The translations under genes and the position numbers were made by a program. From Agrobacterium tumefaciens (GTDB lineage: Bacteria; Pseudomonadota; Alphaproteobacteria; Rhizobiales; Rhizobiaceae): a stretch of 64,000 nucleotides of DNA. The DNA is taken from contig NZ_SUPW01000001.1 in NCBI RefSeq assembly GCF_013337285.1, positions 1 through 64,000 of the forward strand, written 5' to 3'. The notes beneath the pieces are model-generated. The model did no database searches and was not told the DNA's origin. It worked only from the letters and a program-made list of their open reading frames with translations. Of the stretch, positions 1 through 9,611 are shown piece by piece; within the stretch, counting starts at the first letter, position 1; the number at the start of each line of letters is the position of its first letter.

Positions 1-24
1 TCGGGTCAAGCCCGAGGATGACGG
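1..24. repeat. Edge of a dispersed CCGAGGATGACG palindromic repeat
   Basis: The first bases read TCGGGTCAAGCCCGAGGATG and continue ACGG, which is one half of the palindromic intergenic repeat seen complete at 27408-27492 and 46826-46914 and in a variant at 9674-9745. The other half lies outside the window. The rest of the stretch up to the nagZ start at 110 shows no gene. Confidence 0.6.
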
Positions 25-109
25 CGGTGAGGTTGGCGGACCGTTGTCGTACGCCTGACGGCGCAGCCTCTTTTATCCTCCATCTCTTTCCCCTTGCGAG
101 CGTGACACC

Positions 110-1126
110 ATGACCGATTGCAAAGCTATGATCCTCGGATGCAGCGGGCTTTCGCTGACCGCCGACGAGATTGCCCTTTACCGTGACCAGCAGCCCTGGG
201 GCTTCATCCTGTTCGGCCGCAACATCGGCGAACCGCAGCAGATCACCGATCTCGTCGCCTCGATGCGTGATGCCGTCGGGCGGCCGGAGGCTCCGGTGCT
301 GATCGATCAGGAGGGCGGGCGCGTCCAGCGCATCAAGCCGCCGATCCTGCAAGCCTATCCGAATGCCCGCATTCTCGGCGAAATCTACGAGCGCGACCGC
401 GAGGAAGGCCTGCGCGCCGCCTGGCTGATGTCGCGTCTGCATGCCTTTGACCTGATGAAATTCGGCATCAATGTCGATTGCCTGCCGGTGCTTGACGTGC
501 CGGTGGAGGGCGCCAGCAACGTCATCGGCAACCGCGCCTATGGCTATTCGCCGACCATGGTTGCCGAGATGGGGCAGGCGGCGGCGGACGGCCTGAAAGC
601 GGGCGGCATGTTGCCTGTCATGAAACACATGCCCGGCCACGGGCGCGGCATGGTGGATTCTCATCATGATCTACCGGTTGTCGATGTACCGCTCGACGAG
701 CTGGACGCCCATGATTTCGTACCGTTCCGGGCGCTTAACCGCGAATTGATGGCGATGAGCGCACATCTGGTCTTCAACGCCGTCGACCGGGAGCAACCGG
801 CGACCACGTCGCGAAAGGTGATCGGTGAGATCATTCGCGGCCGGATCGGCTTTGACGGGTTGCTGATGTCCGACGACAGCTCCATGAATGCGCTGAAGGG
901 CACACTTGGCGAAAGGGCTGCGAATATTGTTGCGGGTGGTTGCGATATAGTCTTGCATTGCAATGGCGTGATGGGTGAAATGCTTGAGGTCGTGAAGGAA
1001 GTTCCCGTTCTTTCCGGCCGTTCGCTGGAGCGGGTGCGGGCCGTGGAGGCGGGTTTCCCCGCTGCCGACACCGCCGACGAAGCTGAACTGAGAGCTGAAT
1101 TCAACGCCATGTGGGCCGTTTCCTGA
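110..1126 (+). CDS. nagZ: Beta-N-acetylhexosaminidase NagZ
   Basis: A 338-residue cytoplasmic glycoside hydrolase family 3 enzyme that removes N-acetylglucosamine from anhydro-muropeptides during peptidoglycan recycling. The signature KHMPGHGRGMVDSHHDLP (about residues 171-188) holds the family's catalytic His/Asp dyad, and LIDQEGGRVQR near residue 64 is the conserved substrate loop. The length matches the single-domain NagZ family. It is followed after 58 bases by scpA on the same strand, as in many alphaproteobacteria. I see nothing unusual in it. Confidence 0.93.
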   Translation: MTDCKAMILGCSGLSLTADEIALYRDQQPWGFILFGRNIGEPQQITDLVASMRDAVGRPEAPVLIDQEGGRVQRIKPPILQAYPNARILGEIYERDREEGLRAAWLMSRLHAFDLMKFGINVDCLPVLDVPVEGASNVIGNRAYGYSPTMVAEMGQAAADGLKAGGMLPVMKHMPGHGRGMVDSHHDLPVVDVPLDELDAHDFVPFRALNRELMAMSAHLVFNAVDREQPATTSRKVIGEIIRGRIGFDGLLMSDDSSMNALKGTLGERAANIVAGGCDIVLHCNGVMGEMLEVVKEVPVLSGRSLERVRAVEAGFPAADTADEAELRAEFNAMWAVS

Positions 1127-1184
1127 CGATCGGGCGGCGGTCGCCCACTCGGGATCACAGGCCGGACGCCCGGCGGATGGAACA

Positions 1185-2033
1185 ATGGCCGCAGACAAGT
1201 CTCGCAATTTACCGCCGATGGACAAGCTCTGGCAGGATGTGACGCCGGAGCGGCTGACGGGCGAGGCCGGGCTGGTCATCGATGTTGCGGGTTTCGAAGG
1301 CCCGCTCGATCTTCTCCTGCACCTTGCCCGCACGCAGAAGGTCGATCTGTCGCGCATTTCGGTGCTGGCGCTTGCCGAGCAATATCTGCAATTCGTGGAA
1401 AGCGCACGCCGCGTGCGCATCGAGCTGGCCGCCGATTATCTGGTCATGGCGGCGTGGCTCGCCTTCCTCAAATCCAAGCTGCTCATTCCGCAACAGGCGA
1501 AGGATGACGGCCCCTCAGGTGAGGAAATGGCGGCAACGCTGGCCTTCCGCCTCAAACGCCTGGAAGCGATGCGCGAGGCGGCCGAAAGGCTGGTCAACCG
1601 CGCCCAGCTTGGCCGCGATGTTTTTGCCCGTGGGGCGCCGGAGCATATTCCGCATATCAACCGTTCGGCCTACGAGGCGAACCTCTACGATCTTCTGAGC
1701 GCCTATGCCAATCTGCGGCAGAGGCAGGCCATCACCCAGGTCACCATCGAAAAGCGGCAGGTCTGGTCGCTGGTGGAGGCGCGCGAGCTTCTCAACAGTC
1801 TCCTCGGCGATGTCGGCGAATGGACGGTGCTCGATCAATATCTGCTGCAATATGTGCCCGATCCCGCCATGCGGGTAACGGCCATCGCCAGCGCCTTTGC
1901 CGCCTCGCTGGAGCTGGTGCGCGAGGGATCGTTACAAATCCGGCAGGACGGTGCGTTTCAGCCGATCTATATGCGCAGGGGCGAAAGAGACGATCGCGCG
2001 GTGAATGCCGAAAGGACCAATGATGACGAATGA
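1185..2033 (+). CDS. scpA: Segregation and condensation protein ScpA
   Basis: This 282-residue kleisin closes the SMC ring in the bacterial condensin complex. The N-terminal block DVAGFEGPLDLLLHLARTQK (about residues 33-52) is the family's hallmark, and the C-terminal winged-helix part that binds the SMC head follows. It overlaps scpB, whose likely start codons lie inside its last 14 bases, which points to coupled translation of the two subunits. Confidence 0.93.
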   Translation: MAADKSRNLPPMDKLWQDVTPERLTGEAGLVIDVAGFEGPLDLLLHLARTQKVDLSRISVLALAEQYLQFVESARRVRIELAADYLVMAAWLAFLKSKLLIPQQAKDDGPSGEEMAATLAFRLKRLEAMREAAERLVNRAQLGRDVFARGAPEHIPHINRSAYEANLYDLLSAYANLRQRQAITQVTIEKRQVWSLVEARELLNSLLGDVGEWTVLDQYLLQYVPDPAMRVTAIASAFAASLELVREGSLQIRQDGAFQPIYMRRGERDDRAVNAERTNDDE

Positions 2034-2757
2034 TGACGAGGCCGGCGAGGTATTGATCGTGACAGATGGGGTGGAGCCCGAACCCACGATATTTTCCGAG
2101 CGTCAGCTGAAGGAGGCTGAGCGCATCACCGAGGCGCTGATTTTCGCCTCGGCCGAGCCGGTTTCCATCGGCTTCATCGCCGAGCGTCTGCCGCGCGGCA
2201 TGGATGTCGTCACCATTCTGCACCAGCTGAAGGCCGCCTATGGCGACCGGGGTGTCAATCTCGTGCAGGTGGGCGGGCAATGGGCCTTCCGCACGGCGGG
2301 CGACCTTTCCTTCGTCATCCGCACAGAGGAGAAGGAACCGAAGAAGCTGTCGCGCGCGGCGCTGGAAGTTCTGGCGATCATAGCGTATCATCAGCCGGTG
2401 ACACGCGCCGAAATCGAGGAAATCCGCGGCGTGCAGACCTCACGCGGTACGCTCGACGTGCTGATGGAGGCGGGCTGGGTGCGTTTCCGCGGTCGCAGGC
2501 GCACACCGGGCAGGCCGGTGACGATCGGCACCACGGTGGAGTTTCTCGATCATTTCGGCCTTGAGGAGCTACGGGATCTGCCGGGCCTTGAGGAGCTGAA
2601 AGGCGCGGGGCTGCTTTCCGGTCGTATCCCGTCCAATTTCGGCATTCCCCTGCCGATGATGAGCGACGAATTGCGTGAAGACGAAGACCCGATCACGCAG
2701 CTCGATCTGGAGGAGCTGGGCCTGCTTGCGCCGGGCGGCGGCGATGGTGATGATTGA
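2020..2757 (+). CDS. scpB: Segregation and condensation protein ScpB
   Basis: This is the partner of ScpA in the SMC-ScpAB condensin. Two winged-helix domains can be followed: about residues 25-95 (EAERITEALIFASAEPVSIG) and about 110-180, with AALEVLAIIAYHQPVTRAEI and the motif RGVQTSRGTLDVLMEAGWV. The protein has an acidic C-terminal tail (about 30 residues), common in rhizobial ScpB. ATG codons at 2005, 2020 and 2023 are all possible. I chose 2020 because its overlap with the end of scpA gives the tightest coupling; the N-terminus is uncertain by six residues. Confidence 0.9.
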   Translation: MMTNDDEAGEVLIVTDGVEPEPTIFSERQLKEAERITEALIFASAEPVSIGFIAERLPRGMDVVTILHQLKAAYGDRGVNLVQVGGQWAFRTAGDLSFVIRTEEKEPKKLSRAALEVLAIIAYHQPVTRAEIEEIRGVQTSRGTLDVLMEAGWVRFRGRRRTPGRPVTIGTTVEFLDHFGLEELRDLPGLEELKGAGLLSGRIPSNFGIPLPMMSDELREDEDPITQLDLEELGLLAPGGGDGDD

Positions 2758-2886
2758 TATCGCCGTCAGCGGATGACAGGACGCAAAAACTTTATGCTCA
2801 CACCTTGTTGACGCGACAATTTGTTGTTTGAAAAAGCCTTTCAAACGTCTTACATCGTCTGAAAGCGAAATTCAGGAGTTGCAGTT

Positions 2887-3105
2887 ATGGGTTCTTTTAG
2901 TGTGTGGCATTGGCTCATCGTGCTGGTGATTGTTCTCGTCCTCTTCGGACGTGGCAAGATCCCGGAATTGATGGGTGATGTCGCGAAGGGCATCAAGAGC
3001 TTCAAGAAGGGCATTGCTGACGAAGACCAGACGCCGCCTCCGGCCGATGCAAACTCTCCTGCCAATGCGAAGACCGTCGACCACAAGGCTGACGAGATCA
3101 AGTAA
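2887..3105 (+). CDS. tatA: Twin-arginine translocase subunit TatA
   Basis: A 72-residue pore-forming subunit of the Tat system, which exports folded proteins across the inner membrane. A short N-terminal transmembrane helix (about residues 6-20) is followed by the [20 protein letters not shown] hinge and amphipathic helix, then a polar tail. It is the first gene of tatA-tatB-tatC, 130 bases after scpB, so it probably has its own promoter. The segment 2760-2886 is relatively AT-rich and contains TTGACG at 2808, a possible -35 element. Confidence 0.95.
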   Translation: MGSFSVWHWLIVLVIVLVLFGRGKIPELMGDVAKGIKSFKKGIADEDQTPPPADANSPANAKTVDHKADEIK

Positions 3106-3159
3106 GCGGCTTTGAAGCTGCTTGTTTTGAGACGGCGCTAGGGTCTCGGGAGCATATTG

Positions 3160-3900
3160 ATGTTAGATATCGGCTGGAGTGAGCTTCTGGTGATTGCGGT
3201 CGTGTTGATCGTGGTTGTCGGGCCGAAAGACTTGCCGCCCATGATCCGCGCCTTCGGTAAAACGATGGCCGGCCTTCGCAAGATGGCGGGGGATTTCCGC
3301 ACGCAGTTCGACGAGGCCTTGAAAGAGGCCGACATGGACGATGTGCGCCAGACCATTTCCGATGTCCGCAATCTCAACCCCACCAACTCGCTGCGCGATG
3401 CGATGAACCCGCTTCGCCAGCTGGGCAACGAGATCAAGTCCGATCTCCAGAAGGCGACGGCGGCGCCCGATGGCCTGTCGTCCACCCCGGCACCCGCGAC
3501 GAGCGAGCCGGTTGCGCCGCTGGTCAGCGTGCCGGAACCGGAAATGAAACTTCCGGACACGCCGCCTTCAGTGGTTTCCACGCCTGCGGCCTCCGCGCCG
3601 GTTACTCCTGTTGCTGCTGCGGAGACGAAGCCGAAGCGCGCACGTGCGAAATCAATTGCGACGGTTGAGGCAGAGGCGGTTGCCGCCAAGCCGAAGCGTG
3701 CCGCCCGCAGCAAGGCGGACGCAGCACCGCAAGCCATTGCCTCTCCCGCAGCCGGCGAACCAGCCGTTTCGCAATCTTCCGTGAAGGCTGTCGCCAAAAA
3801 GGCAGCCGTCAAGAAAGCGGCAGCGGACAAGGCTGTTGTGGTGGCTGACGCCAAACCGGCAAGAACCAAGGCTGCAAAGCCGAAAAAGGATGAAGCATGA
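3160..3900 (+). CDS. tatB: Sec-independent translocase subunit TatB with a long Lys/Ala tail
   Basis: TatB forms the substrate-receiving complex with TatC. The start MLDIGWSELLVIAVVLIVVV, then the GP hinge and an amphipathic helix (about residues 22-60), is diagnostic. I use ATG 3160 rather than the TTG directly before it. At 246 residues it is far longer than E. coli TatB (171). The extra length is a Pro/Ala-rich stretch followed from about residue 150 by a Lys/Ala/Arg-rich tail with repeated KPKRA and KKAAVKKAA-like units. It overlaps tatC by four bases (ATGA). Confidence 0.94.
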   Translation: MLDIGWSELLVIAVVLIVVVGPKDLPPMIRAFGKTMAGLRKMAGDFRTQFDEALKEADMDDVRQTISDVRNLNPTNSLRDAMNPLRQLGNEIKSDLQKATAAPDGLSSTPAPATSEPVAPLVSVPEPEMKLPDTPPSVVSTPAASAPVTPVAAAETKPKRARAKSIATVEAEAVAAKPKRAARSKADAAPQAIASPAAGEPAVSQSSVKAVAKKAAVKKAAADKAVVVADAKPARTKAAKPKKDEA

Positions 3901-4700
3901 GCGGCGATACCGAAGATAAGCCACAGCCGCTTATCGAGCACCTCATGGAGTTGCGCACCCGGCTGATCTGGTCGCTCGGCGCATTCTTCATCGCCTTCAT
4001 CGGCTGTTTTGCGGTGGCCAAGCACCTCTTCAACCTGCTTGTCATTCCCTATAAATGGGCAGTGCTCTGGGCCGGGCTCGATGTGACGAAATCGTCGCTG
4101 ATCTATACCGCGCCGCAGGAATTTTTCTTCACGCAGATCAAGGTCGCCATGTTCGGCGCAATGGTCATCTCCTTTCCGGTGATCGCCTCGCAGCTTTATA
4201 AATTCGTCGCACCCGGTCTCTACAAGAACGAACGCGCCGCCTTCCTGCCGTTCCTCATCGCGTCGCCGATCCTTTTCCTCATCGGTGCTGCGCTCGTCTA
4301 TTTCTTCTTCACGCCCATGGTCATGTGGTTCTTCCTCGCCATGCAGCAATTACCTGAAGATGGCGAGGTGGCGATTTCGCTGATGCCGAAGGTATCGGAA
4401 TATCTGAGCCTCATCATGACGCTGGTGCTGTCTTTCGGTCTGGTGTTCCAGCTGCCGGTCGTCACCACGCTTCTGGCCCGCGTCGGCATTCTGACCAGCG
4501 ACTGGCTGCGGGAAAAGCGCAAGTTCGCCATCGTGCTCGCCTTCGTGGTCGCCGCGGTGCTGACGCCGCCTGATCCCATGTCCCAGATCGGTCTTGCGCT
4601 GCCTGCGATCATTCTCTACGAGATTTCCATCTACATGGCTCGACTCGTGGAGAGGAAACGTGCGGCGGAATCCAAAAGCACGGAGCTGGAAGAGACCTGA
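3897..4700 (+). CDS. tatC: Sec-independent translocase subunit TatC
   Basis: A 267-residue polytopic membrane protein that recognises twin-arginine signal peptides. The N-terminal cytoplasmic segment QPLIEHLMELRTRLIWSLGA contains the conserved HLxELRxR signature, and six hydrophobic helices follow. The conserved FxPGLYxxERxxxxPF-type block is present as APGLYKNERAAFLPFL near residue 110. Translation is coupled to tatB by the ATGA overlap, and a hairpin terminator follows at 4737. Confidence 0.95.
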   Translation: MSGDTEDKPQPLIEHLMELRTRLIWSLGAFFIAFIGCFAVAKHLFNLLVIPYKWAVLWAGLDVTKSSLIYTAPQEFFFTQIKVAMFGAMVISFPVIASQLYKFVAPGLYKNERAAFLPFLIASPILFLIGAALVYFFFTPMVMWFFLAMQQLPEDGEVAISLMPKVSEYLSLIMTLVLSFGLVFQLPVVTTLLARVGILTSDWLREKRKFAIVLAFVVAAVLTPPDPMSQIGLALPAIILYEISIYMARLVERKRAAESKSTELEET

Positions 4701-4736
4701 GCCTTTGCGAAGGTTTCCCCCGCTCACAAATCTCTT

Positions 4737-4762
4737 CGCGCCGGGCCTTTGCCCGGCGTTTT
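4737..4762 (+). terminator. Rho-independent terminator after tatC
   Basis: The stem CGCCGGGC (4739-4746) pairs perfectly with GCCCGGCG (4751-4758) around a four-base loop and is followed by TTTT. It sits 37 bases after tatC and before serS, so it probably ends the tatABC transcript. Confidence 0.75.
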
Positions 4763-4796
4763 GCTGAGGGCAATGCAACAACGGTCTGGAACGACG

Positions 4797-6080
4797 ATGC
4801 ACGACATTAAATGGATACGCGAAAACCCCGAAGCCTTCGATGCGGCTCTTGCACGCCGTGGCGTGGAGCCTGCCGCGAGCGGCCTGATCGCCCTTGATGA
4901 AAAGCGCCGTTCCGTTATCCAGTCCCTGCAGGACATGCAGTCCCGCCGCAATGCCGCCTCCAAGGAAATCGGTGCCGCCATGGCGCAGAAGAACATGGAG
5001 CTTGCGGAAAAACTGAAGGCAGAAGTCGCCGACATCAAGGAAAACATGCCGCGCGCCGAGGAGGAGGACCGCCAGGTCACCGCCGAGCTGAACGATGCTT
5101 TGTCGCGCCTGCCGAACATGCCTTTCGACGACGTGCCTGATGGCAAGGACGAGCACGACAATGTCGTTGCCCGCGTGGTCGGCCAGAAGCCCGGCTGGAA
5201 CCATGCGGCGAAGGAGCATTTCGAGATCGGCGAAGCGCTCGGTTACATGGATTTCGAACGCGCCGCCAAGCTTTCTGGCTCGCGCTTCACCGTTCTGACC
5301 AGCCAGCTGGCGCGTCTGGAGCGGGCGCTTGGCCAGTTCATGATCGATCTGCACACCAGCGAACATGGCTATACCGAAGTATCCTCGCCGCTGATGGTGC
5401 GTGACGAGGCGATGTTCGGCACCGGCCAATTGCCGAAGTTTTCCGAGGACCTGTTCAAGACCACCGATGGCCGCTGGCTGATCCCAACGGCGGAAGTGAC
5501 GCTGACCAACCTCGTGTCCGGCGAAATTCTCGATCAGGAAAAGCTGCCGCTGCGCTTCACCGCGCTGACCCCGTCCTTTCGTTCGGAAGCGGGTTCGGCC
5601 GGTCGCGACACGCGCGGCATGCTGCGCCAGCACCAGTTCTGGAAATGCGAGCTTGTCTCCATCACCGATGCGGAAAGTGCTGTCGCCGAGCACGAGCGCA
5701 TGACGGCCTGCGCCGAAGAAGTGCTGAAGCGTCTCGGCTTACATTTCCGCACCATGACGCTGTGCACCGGCGACATGGGTTTTGGCGCACGCAAGACCTA
5801 CGATCTGGAAGTGTGGCTGCCCGGCCAGAACACCTATCGTGAAATCTCGTCCTGCTCGGTCTGCGGCGATTTCCAGGGACGGCGCATGAATGCGCGTTAT
5901 CGCGGCAAGGACGACAAGGCGACGAAGTTCGTGCACACGCTGAACGGCTCCGGTACGGCTGTCGGCCGCTGCCTCATCGCGGTTCTCGAAAATTATCTGA
6001 ACGAGGACGGTTCCGTCACAATTCCAGACGTGCTGCTGCCCTATATGGGCGGTCTGACACGCATCGAGAAGGCGGCCTGA
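4797..6080 (+). CDS. serS: Seryl-tRNA synthetase
   Basis: A class II synthetase that charges tRNA-Ser. The N-terminal coiled-coil arm that grips the tRNA spans about residues 30-100. Class II motif 2 is visible in [17 protein letters not shown], and motif 3 in [17 protein letters not shown] near the C-terminus. The start [10 protein letters not shown] at 4797 is the typical SerS N-terminus and gives 427 residues, a normal length; upstream in-frame ATGs overlap the tatC terminator and are unlikely. Confidence 0.96.
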   Translation: MHDIKWIRENPEAFDAALARRGVEPAASGLIALDEKRRSVIQSLQDMQSRRNAASKEIGAAMAQKNMELAEKLKAEVADIKENMPRAEEEDRQVTAELNDALSRLPNMPFDDVPDGKDEHDNVVARVVGQKPGWNHAAKEHFEIGEALGYMDFERAAKLSGSRFTVLTSQLARLERALGQFMIDLHTSEHGYTEVSSPLMVRDEAMFGTGQLPKFSEDLFKTTDGRWLIPTAEVTLTNLVSGEILDQEKLPLRFTALTPSFRSEAGSAGRDTRGMLRQHQFWKCELVSITDAESAVAEHERMTACAEEVLKRLGLHFRTMTLCTGDMGFGARKTYDLEVWLPGQNTYREISSCSVCGDFQGRRMNARYRGKDDKATKFVHTLNGSGTAVGRCLIAVLENYLNEDGSVTIPDVLLPYMGGLTRIEKAA

Positions 6081-6094
6081 GTTCTGGTGTTTCC

Positions 6095-6206
6095 GTCATT
6101 CCGGCCCTGAACCGGAATCCAGCCAGCCCGAGTCCTTGGGCTGGAAGGGCTCTTCCCGAAGCGCGGACGCGCGTCGACTGGATGCCGGCTCAAGGCCGGG
6201 ATGACG
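6095..6206. repeat. RIME-like intergenic mosaic palindrome
   Basis: A 112-base element bounded by inverted arms GTCATTCCGGCC (from 6095) and GGCCGGGATGAC (ending 6205). Just inside are a second pair, CCGGAATCCAG and CTGGATGCCGG, and a central small hairpin around CAGCCC...GGGCTG. The layout matches what is known of Rhizobium-specific intergenic mosaic elements. Related copies are at 17404-17519 and, as a short form, at 55296-55322. Confidence 0.7.
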
Positions 6207-6254
6207 GTTGAGGGGGTGCTCTTACCTGAACCAAATGAATAGCGGAGAGAAAAC

Positions 6255-7025
6255 ATGCGGATTTTGCTGACGAATGACGACGGTATCCACGCCGAGGGTC
6301 TGGCCGTGCTGGAGCGTATCGCCCGCACGCTGTCCGACGATGTCTGGATCGTTGCGCCTGAGACCGACCAGAGCGGTCTTGCCCATTCGCTGACGCTTTC
6401 CGAACCGCTGCGTCTGCGCAAAATCTCCGACAAGCATTATGCGTTGCGCGGCACGCCGACCGATTGCGTCATCATGGGCATTCGCGAAGTTCTGCCGGAG
6501 AAGCCCGACCTCGTGCTGTCAGGCGTTAATGCCGGCGCCAACATGGCCGATGATGTGACCTATTCCGGCACCATTGCCGGCGCCATCGAAGGCACGCTAC
6601 AGGGCGTGCGTTCCTTCGCGCTCAGCCAGGCCTTCAGCCATGCTGACGGCCGTGTCGTGCCCTGGGAAGTCGCCGAAACCTATGCGCCGGATCTTCTGCG
6701 CAAGCTGATGAATGTCGATCTGCCTGATGGCACCTTCCTCAATCTCAATTTCCCCAATTGCGCGCCCAAGGATGTGCAGGGCGTTTCCGTGACCGGGCAG
6801 GGCAAGCTCGATTTCGGCCTGACCGTGGAAGAACGACAGGACGGCCGCGGTTTCCCCTATTACTGGCTGCGCTTCGGCGAGCGCCTTGGTACCTTCCGCG
6901 AAGGCACCGATATCCATGCCCTGAAGCATGGCAAGATTTCGGTCACGCCGCTTAAGCTTGACCTGACGGATTACTCGGTGAAGGATCGGGTTGCGCAAGC
7001 ACTTGGATTCGGAGTCGCCGATTGA
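6255..7025 (+). CDS. surE: 5'/3'-nucleotidase SurE
   Basis: A 256-residue metal-dependent phosphatase acting on nucleoside monophosphates. The N-terminus [15 protein letters not shown] carries the paired Asp metal ligands, with [18 protein letters not shown] near residue 90 holding the conserved Ser/Asn ligands. Its stop overlaps the possible TTG start of pcm. The order surE-pcm-LysM/M23 lipoprotein also occurs in enterobacteria (surE-pcm-nlpD), but no rpoS follows here. Confidence 0.95.
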   Translation: MRILLTNDDGIHAEGLAVLERIARTLSDDVWIVAPETDQSGLAHSLTLSEPLRLRKISDKHYALRGTPTDCVIMGIREVLPEKPDLVLSGVNAGANMADDVTYSGTIAGAIEGTLQGVRSFALSQAFSHADGRVVPWEVAETYAPDLLRKLMNVDLPDGTFLNLNFPNCAPKDVQGVSVTGQGKLDFGLTVEERQDGRGFPYYWLRFGERLGTFREGTDIHALKHGKISVTPLKLDLTDYSVKDRVAQALGFGVAD

Positions 7026-7675
7026 AATCCGCCATGGTCGAAAAGGAAGGTTTTGCCGCTCTCGTTCTCCGCCTGCGGGGCGAGGGGATTTCCGACCTCG
7101 ACCTGTTGACGGCGGTCGAGCAGACGCCACGTTCCAAATTCGTGCCGCCGCAATTTGCTGCTGACGCCTATTCCAGCCGCACGATCCCGATCGACTGCGG
7201 CGCCTTCATGGAAGGCGCCGACATGGCGGTGAAAATCCTTGCCCGCCTGCAGGTCAAGCCCGGCCAGCGGGTGCTGGAAATCGGCACCGGCAGCGGTTTC
7301 ATGACGGCGATCATGGCCCGTCGGGTGGAGCGGGTGTTTTCGCTGGAGCGTTACAAGACGCTGGTGCAGCAGGCGCAGAACTGTCTGGACGATCTTTCCA
7401 TCCGCAATGTCGTCATCCGTCAGGCGGATGGCAGCAATGGACTTGTGGGCGAAGGTACCTTCGACCGTATCGTCTCCACAGCCGCCTTCACCACCATGCC
7501 CCGTTTTTTCGCCGAACAGATCGTATCGGGCGGCATGATGATCGCGCCGATCATCGTTGAGGGTGATCGCTGCGTGATGACCCGCTTCTCCAAGACCGGC
7601 AGCCGCTTCGAAAAGGAAGAGCTGTTCGAGGCGCCTTATCTGCCGCTCAGCACCCATATTGCCCGGCATTTGTGA
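7022..7675 (+). CDS. pcm: Protein-L-isoaspartate O-methyltransferase
   Basis: This SAM-dependent enzyme repairs isoaspartyl residues in aged proteins. The SAM-binding motif I is [16 protein letters not shown] (about residues 82-97), and [14 protein letters not shown] carries the post-motif region. It is 217 residues from a TTG at 7022 that overlaps the surE stop (TTGA), or 213 from the ATG at 7034; the choice is open. It is translationally coupled to surE in either case. Confidence 0.92.
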   Translation: MKSAMVEKEGFAALVLRLRGEGISDLDLLTAVEQTPRSKFVPPQFAADAYSSRTIPIDCGAFMEGADMAVKILARLQVKPGQRVLEIGTGSGFMTAIMARRVERVFSLERYKTLVQQAQNCLDDLSIRNVVIRQADGSNGLVGEGTFDRIVSTAAFTTMPRFFAEQIVSGGMMIAPIIVEGDRCVMTRFSKTGSRFEKEELFEAPYLPLSTHIARHL

Positions 7676-7975
7676 CGAAATGAAAATTTTGAAGGCAATT
7701 CATTTTTGTCTTCTAATGTTCTGAATTGTCGCAACTATCTGATTTTCAATATCATTATTGTCTCAACATGAGGCATCCGGTTTTCGTCATGGTTATCGAA
7801 GTGTCAAAAAAGCACTGAGAGGCTTAACGTTTTAACGGCGTGGTAACACTAACGCGCTTTAATCATAAACATCGACGCATGGTTTTCCCCACCTCGGGAA
7901 ATGGGCCTTGCAAGAAGTGAAATTTGTGCCGGATCGGTTTCGATGCGGCGGGTTGGCGTCAGTGTAGATCGAGTC
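7676..7975. other. AT-rich intergenic region before the LysM/M23 lipoprotein gene
   Basis: These 300 bases are clearly more AT-rich than the flanking genes and contain no supported ORF. They hold the palindrome-like TTAACGTTTTAAC at 7824-7836 and probably the promoter of the lipoprotein gene. No terminator hairpin is visible after pcm. Confidence 0.5.
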
Positions 7976-9589
7976 ATGCGTATGAGACATTCGTCTAAAA
8001 TCGGAAAATCAGTCGCAAAAATGTTCGCAGCGGCATTGCTGGCAAGCGTCGCAACGGGCTGTAGCTCGGATGCAACGCGGTTCGGCGGCCTCTTTTCCAG
8101 TGGACCGGACAAGATGACCACGGCGTCAATTCCAGCCCGTCAGGGTGGTGGTGCTTATGCGCAGGCCCCGGTTCCGCAGGGCGACATGAACGGCGGTTAT
8201 GCTTCCGCCGCGCCGCAGGGCGGTTACGCCAATCAGAACATGGCGGGCAATTCCTATCCGCAGTCCGGCGGTTACGGCGGCGGCGTCCAGCCGTCCACGG
8301 CCCGCTCGGCTTCGGCCTCTCCGGTGCAGCGCTCCGAACTGTCGGCACCGTCGGCAGTGGCAAGCCGCGATCCGGCGACGCGCAACGAAGCCATGGCTCA
8401 GCCTTTCCCGTCCGCACAGCGACAAGCCGCACCTTCTCTGGCAGCACCTGCCCGCCAGACAGCCGCGCCCGTCGCCGACAATCTGACAACCGCAACCGTC
8501 CGTTCCGACAAGAATGGCTGGCATACGGATGGCGCTTCCTCCGTGACCCTGCGTCCCGGCGAAAGCATCACCACCATTTCCAACCGCTACGGCGTCCCGG
8601 AAAAGGAACTGCTGCGGGTCAATGGCCTGAAGTCCGCGTCTTCGGCGCAGGCCGGACAGTCGATCCTCATTCCGAAATTCGGCCAGGTGCGCAACGCCGC
8701 CAAGGATGCGGCCGGCAATATCGCGCTGAACCGCAATGGCGACCAGCCGACCCCGCTGCGCAGCCCTGAGGGCAATGTTGCCGTGCTGCCGTCGCAGGCT
8801 GCCGCCCGTGACAAGATTTCCTCCGAGGCTGGCAAGCTGACGCCTCCCGGTGGCAAGCCACTGCCGCCGACCGGTGGTTACAAGGTTCAGCCGGGCGACA
8901 GCCTTGCGAAGATCGCCCGTGAAAACGGCGTCTCGGTTGCCGCGCTGAAGGCCGCCAACGGTCTTTCCAACGAAAGCATCCGTGTCGGCCAGACACTTTC
9001 CATGCCGGGCGCCGGCACTGACAACGTCAAGACAGCCTCGGTTCCCGCCAAGGAAGCGGCCAAGGCAGTCGAGACCGCATCCGCCAAGCCGGAACCCTAC
9101 AAGGCCCCTGCCGCTGCTGCCGCGACTATTCCTGCCGCGCCGGCTGCCACGGCAAGTGTCAGCGACATCGAAAAGAAGTCCGACATGGCTTCTCTCGCTC
9201 CGGAATCCACCGGCATCGGCAAATATCGCTGGCCGGTTCGCGGCGCGGTCATCAACAATTTCGGTGACAATGTCGAAGGCAGCCGCAATGACGGCATCAA
9301 CATCTCGGTTCCCGAGGGTACGCCGATCAAGGCCGCTGAAAACGGTGTGGTCATCTATGCCGGCAACGGTCTGAAGCAGCTCGGCAACACGGTGCTGGTG
9401 CGCCATGACGACGGCAAGGTCACTGTCTACGGCAACGCCGCCAATCTCGATGTCCAGCGCGGCCAGAAGGTCCAGCGTGGCCAGACCATCGCCACCTCAG
9501 GCATGACCGGCAGCGCCAAGCGTCCGCAGGTTCACTTCGAAGTTCGCAAGGATGCGACACCGGTGAACCCATCAGGTTTCCTTGAATAG
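7976..9589 (+). CDS. DipM/NlpD-like LysM and degenerate LytM (M23) lipoprotein
   Basis: A predicted lipoprotein that in related bacteria activates amidases and coordinates cell-wall splitting at division. From ATG 7976 an N-terminal signal ends in a lipobox-like VATGC, followed by a long Gly/Pro/Ala/Gln-rich linker. There are two LysM domains (starts near SVTLRPGESITTISNRYGVP and GGYKVQPGDSLAKIARENGV) and a C-terminal LytM fold beginning WPVRGAVINNFG. The LytM zinc ligands are replaced: NDGIN where HxxxD is expected, YGNAA for YxH, and QVHFE for HLHFE. It is therefore predicted to be a regulator rather than a hydrolase. A strong terminator follows. Confidence 0.85.
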   Translation: MRMRHSSKIGKSVAKMFAAALLASVATGCSSDATRFGGLFSSGPDKMTTASIPARQGGGAYAQAPVPQGDMNGGYASAAPQGGYANQNMAGNSYPQSGGYGGGVQPSTARSASASPVQRSELSAPSAVASRDPATRNEAMAQPFPSAQRQAAPSLAAPARQTAAPVADNLTTATVRSDKNGWHTDGASSVTLRPGESITTISNRYGVPEKELLRVNGLKSASSAQAGQSILIPKFGQVRNAAKDAAGNIALNRNGDQPTPLRSPEGNVAVLPSQAAARDKISSEAGKLTPPGGKPLPPTGGYKVQPGDSLAKIARENGVSVAALKAANGLSNESIRVGQTLSMPGAGTDNVKTASVPAKEAAKAVETASAKPEPYKAPAAAAATIPAAPAATASVSDIEKKSDMASLAPESTGIGKYRWPVRGAVINNFGDNVEGSRNDGINISVPEGTPIKAAENGVVIYAGNGLKQLGNTVLVRHDDGKVTVYGNAANLDVQRGQKVQRGQTIATSGMTGSAKRPQVHFEVRKDATPVNPSGFLE

Positions 9590-9611
9590 GTATTGCGTCT
9601 CAAGGAATGAT

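Noticed and set aside
3138..4349. 403-codon minus-strand ORF opposite tatB/tatC
   Set aside because: It is the mirror of the Lys/Ala-rich tatB tail and tatC; the sense-strand genes are unmistakable.
7824..7836. Possible CtrA site TTAACGTTTTAAC before the DipM-like gene
   Set aside because: The two TTAA halves are four bases apart, whereas the CtrA consensus needs seven. Division genes are often CtrA targets, so it deserves a note but not a call.
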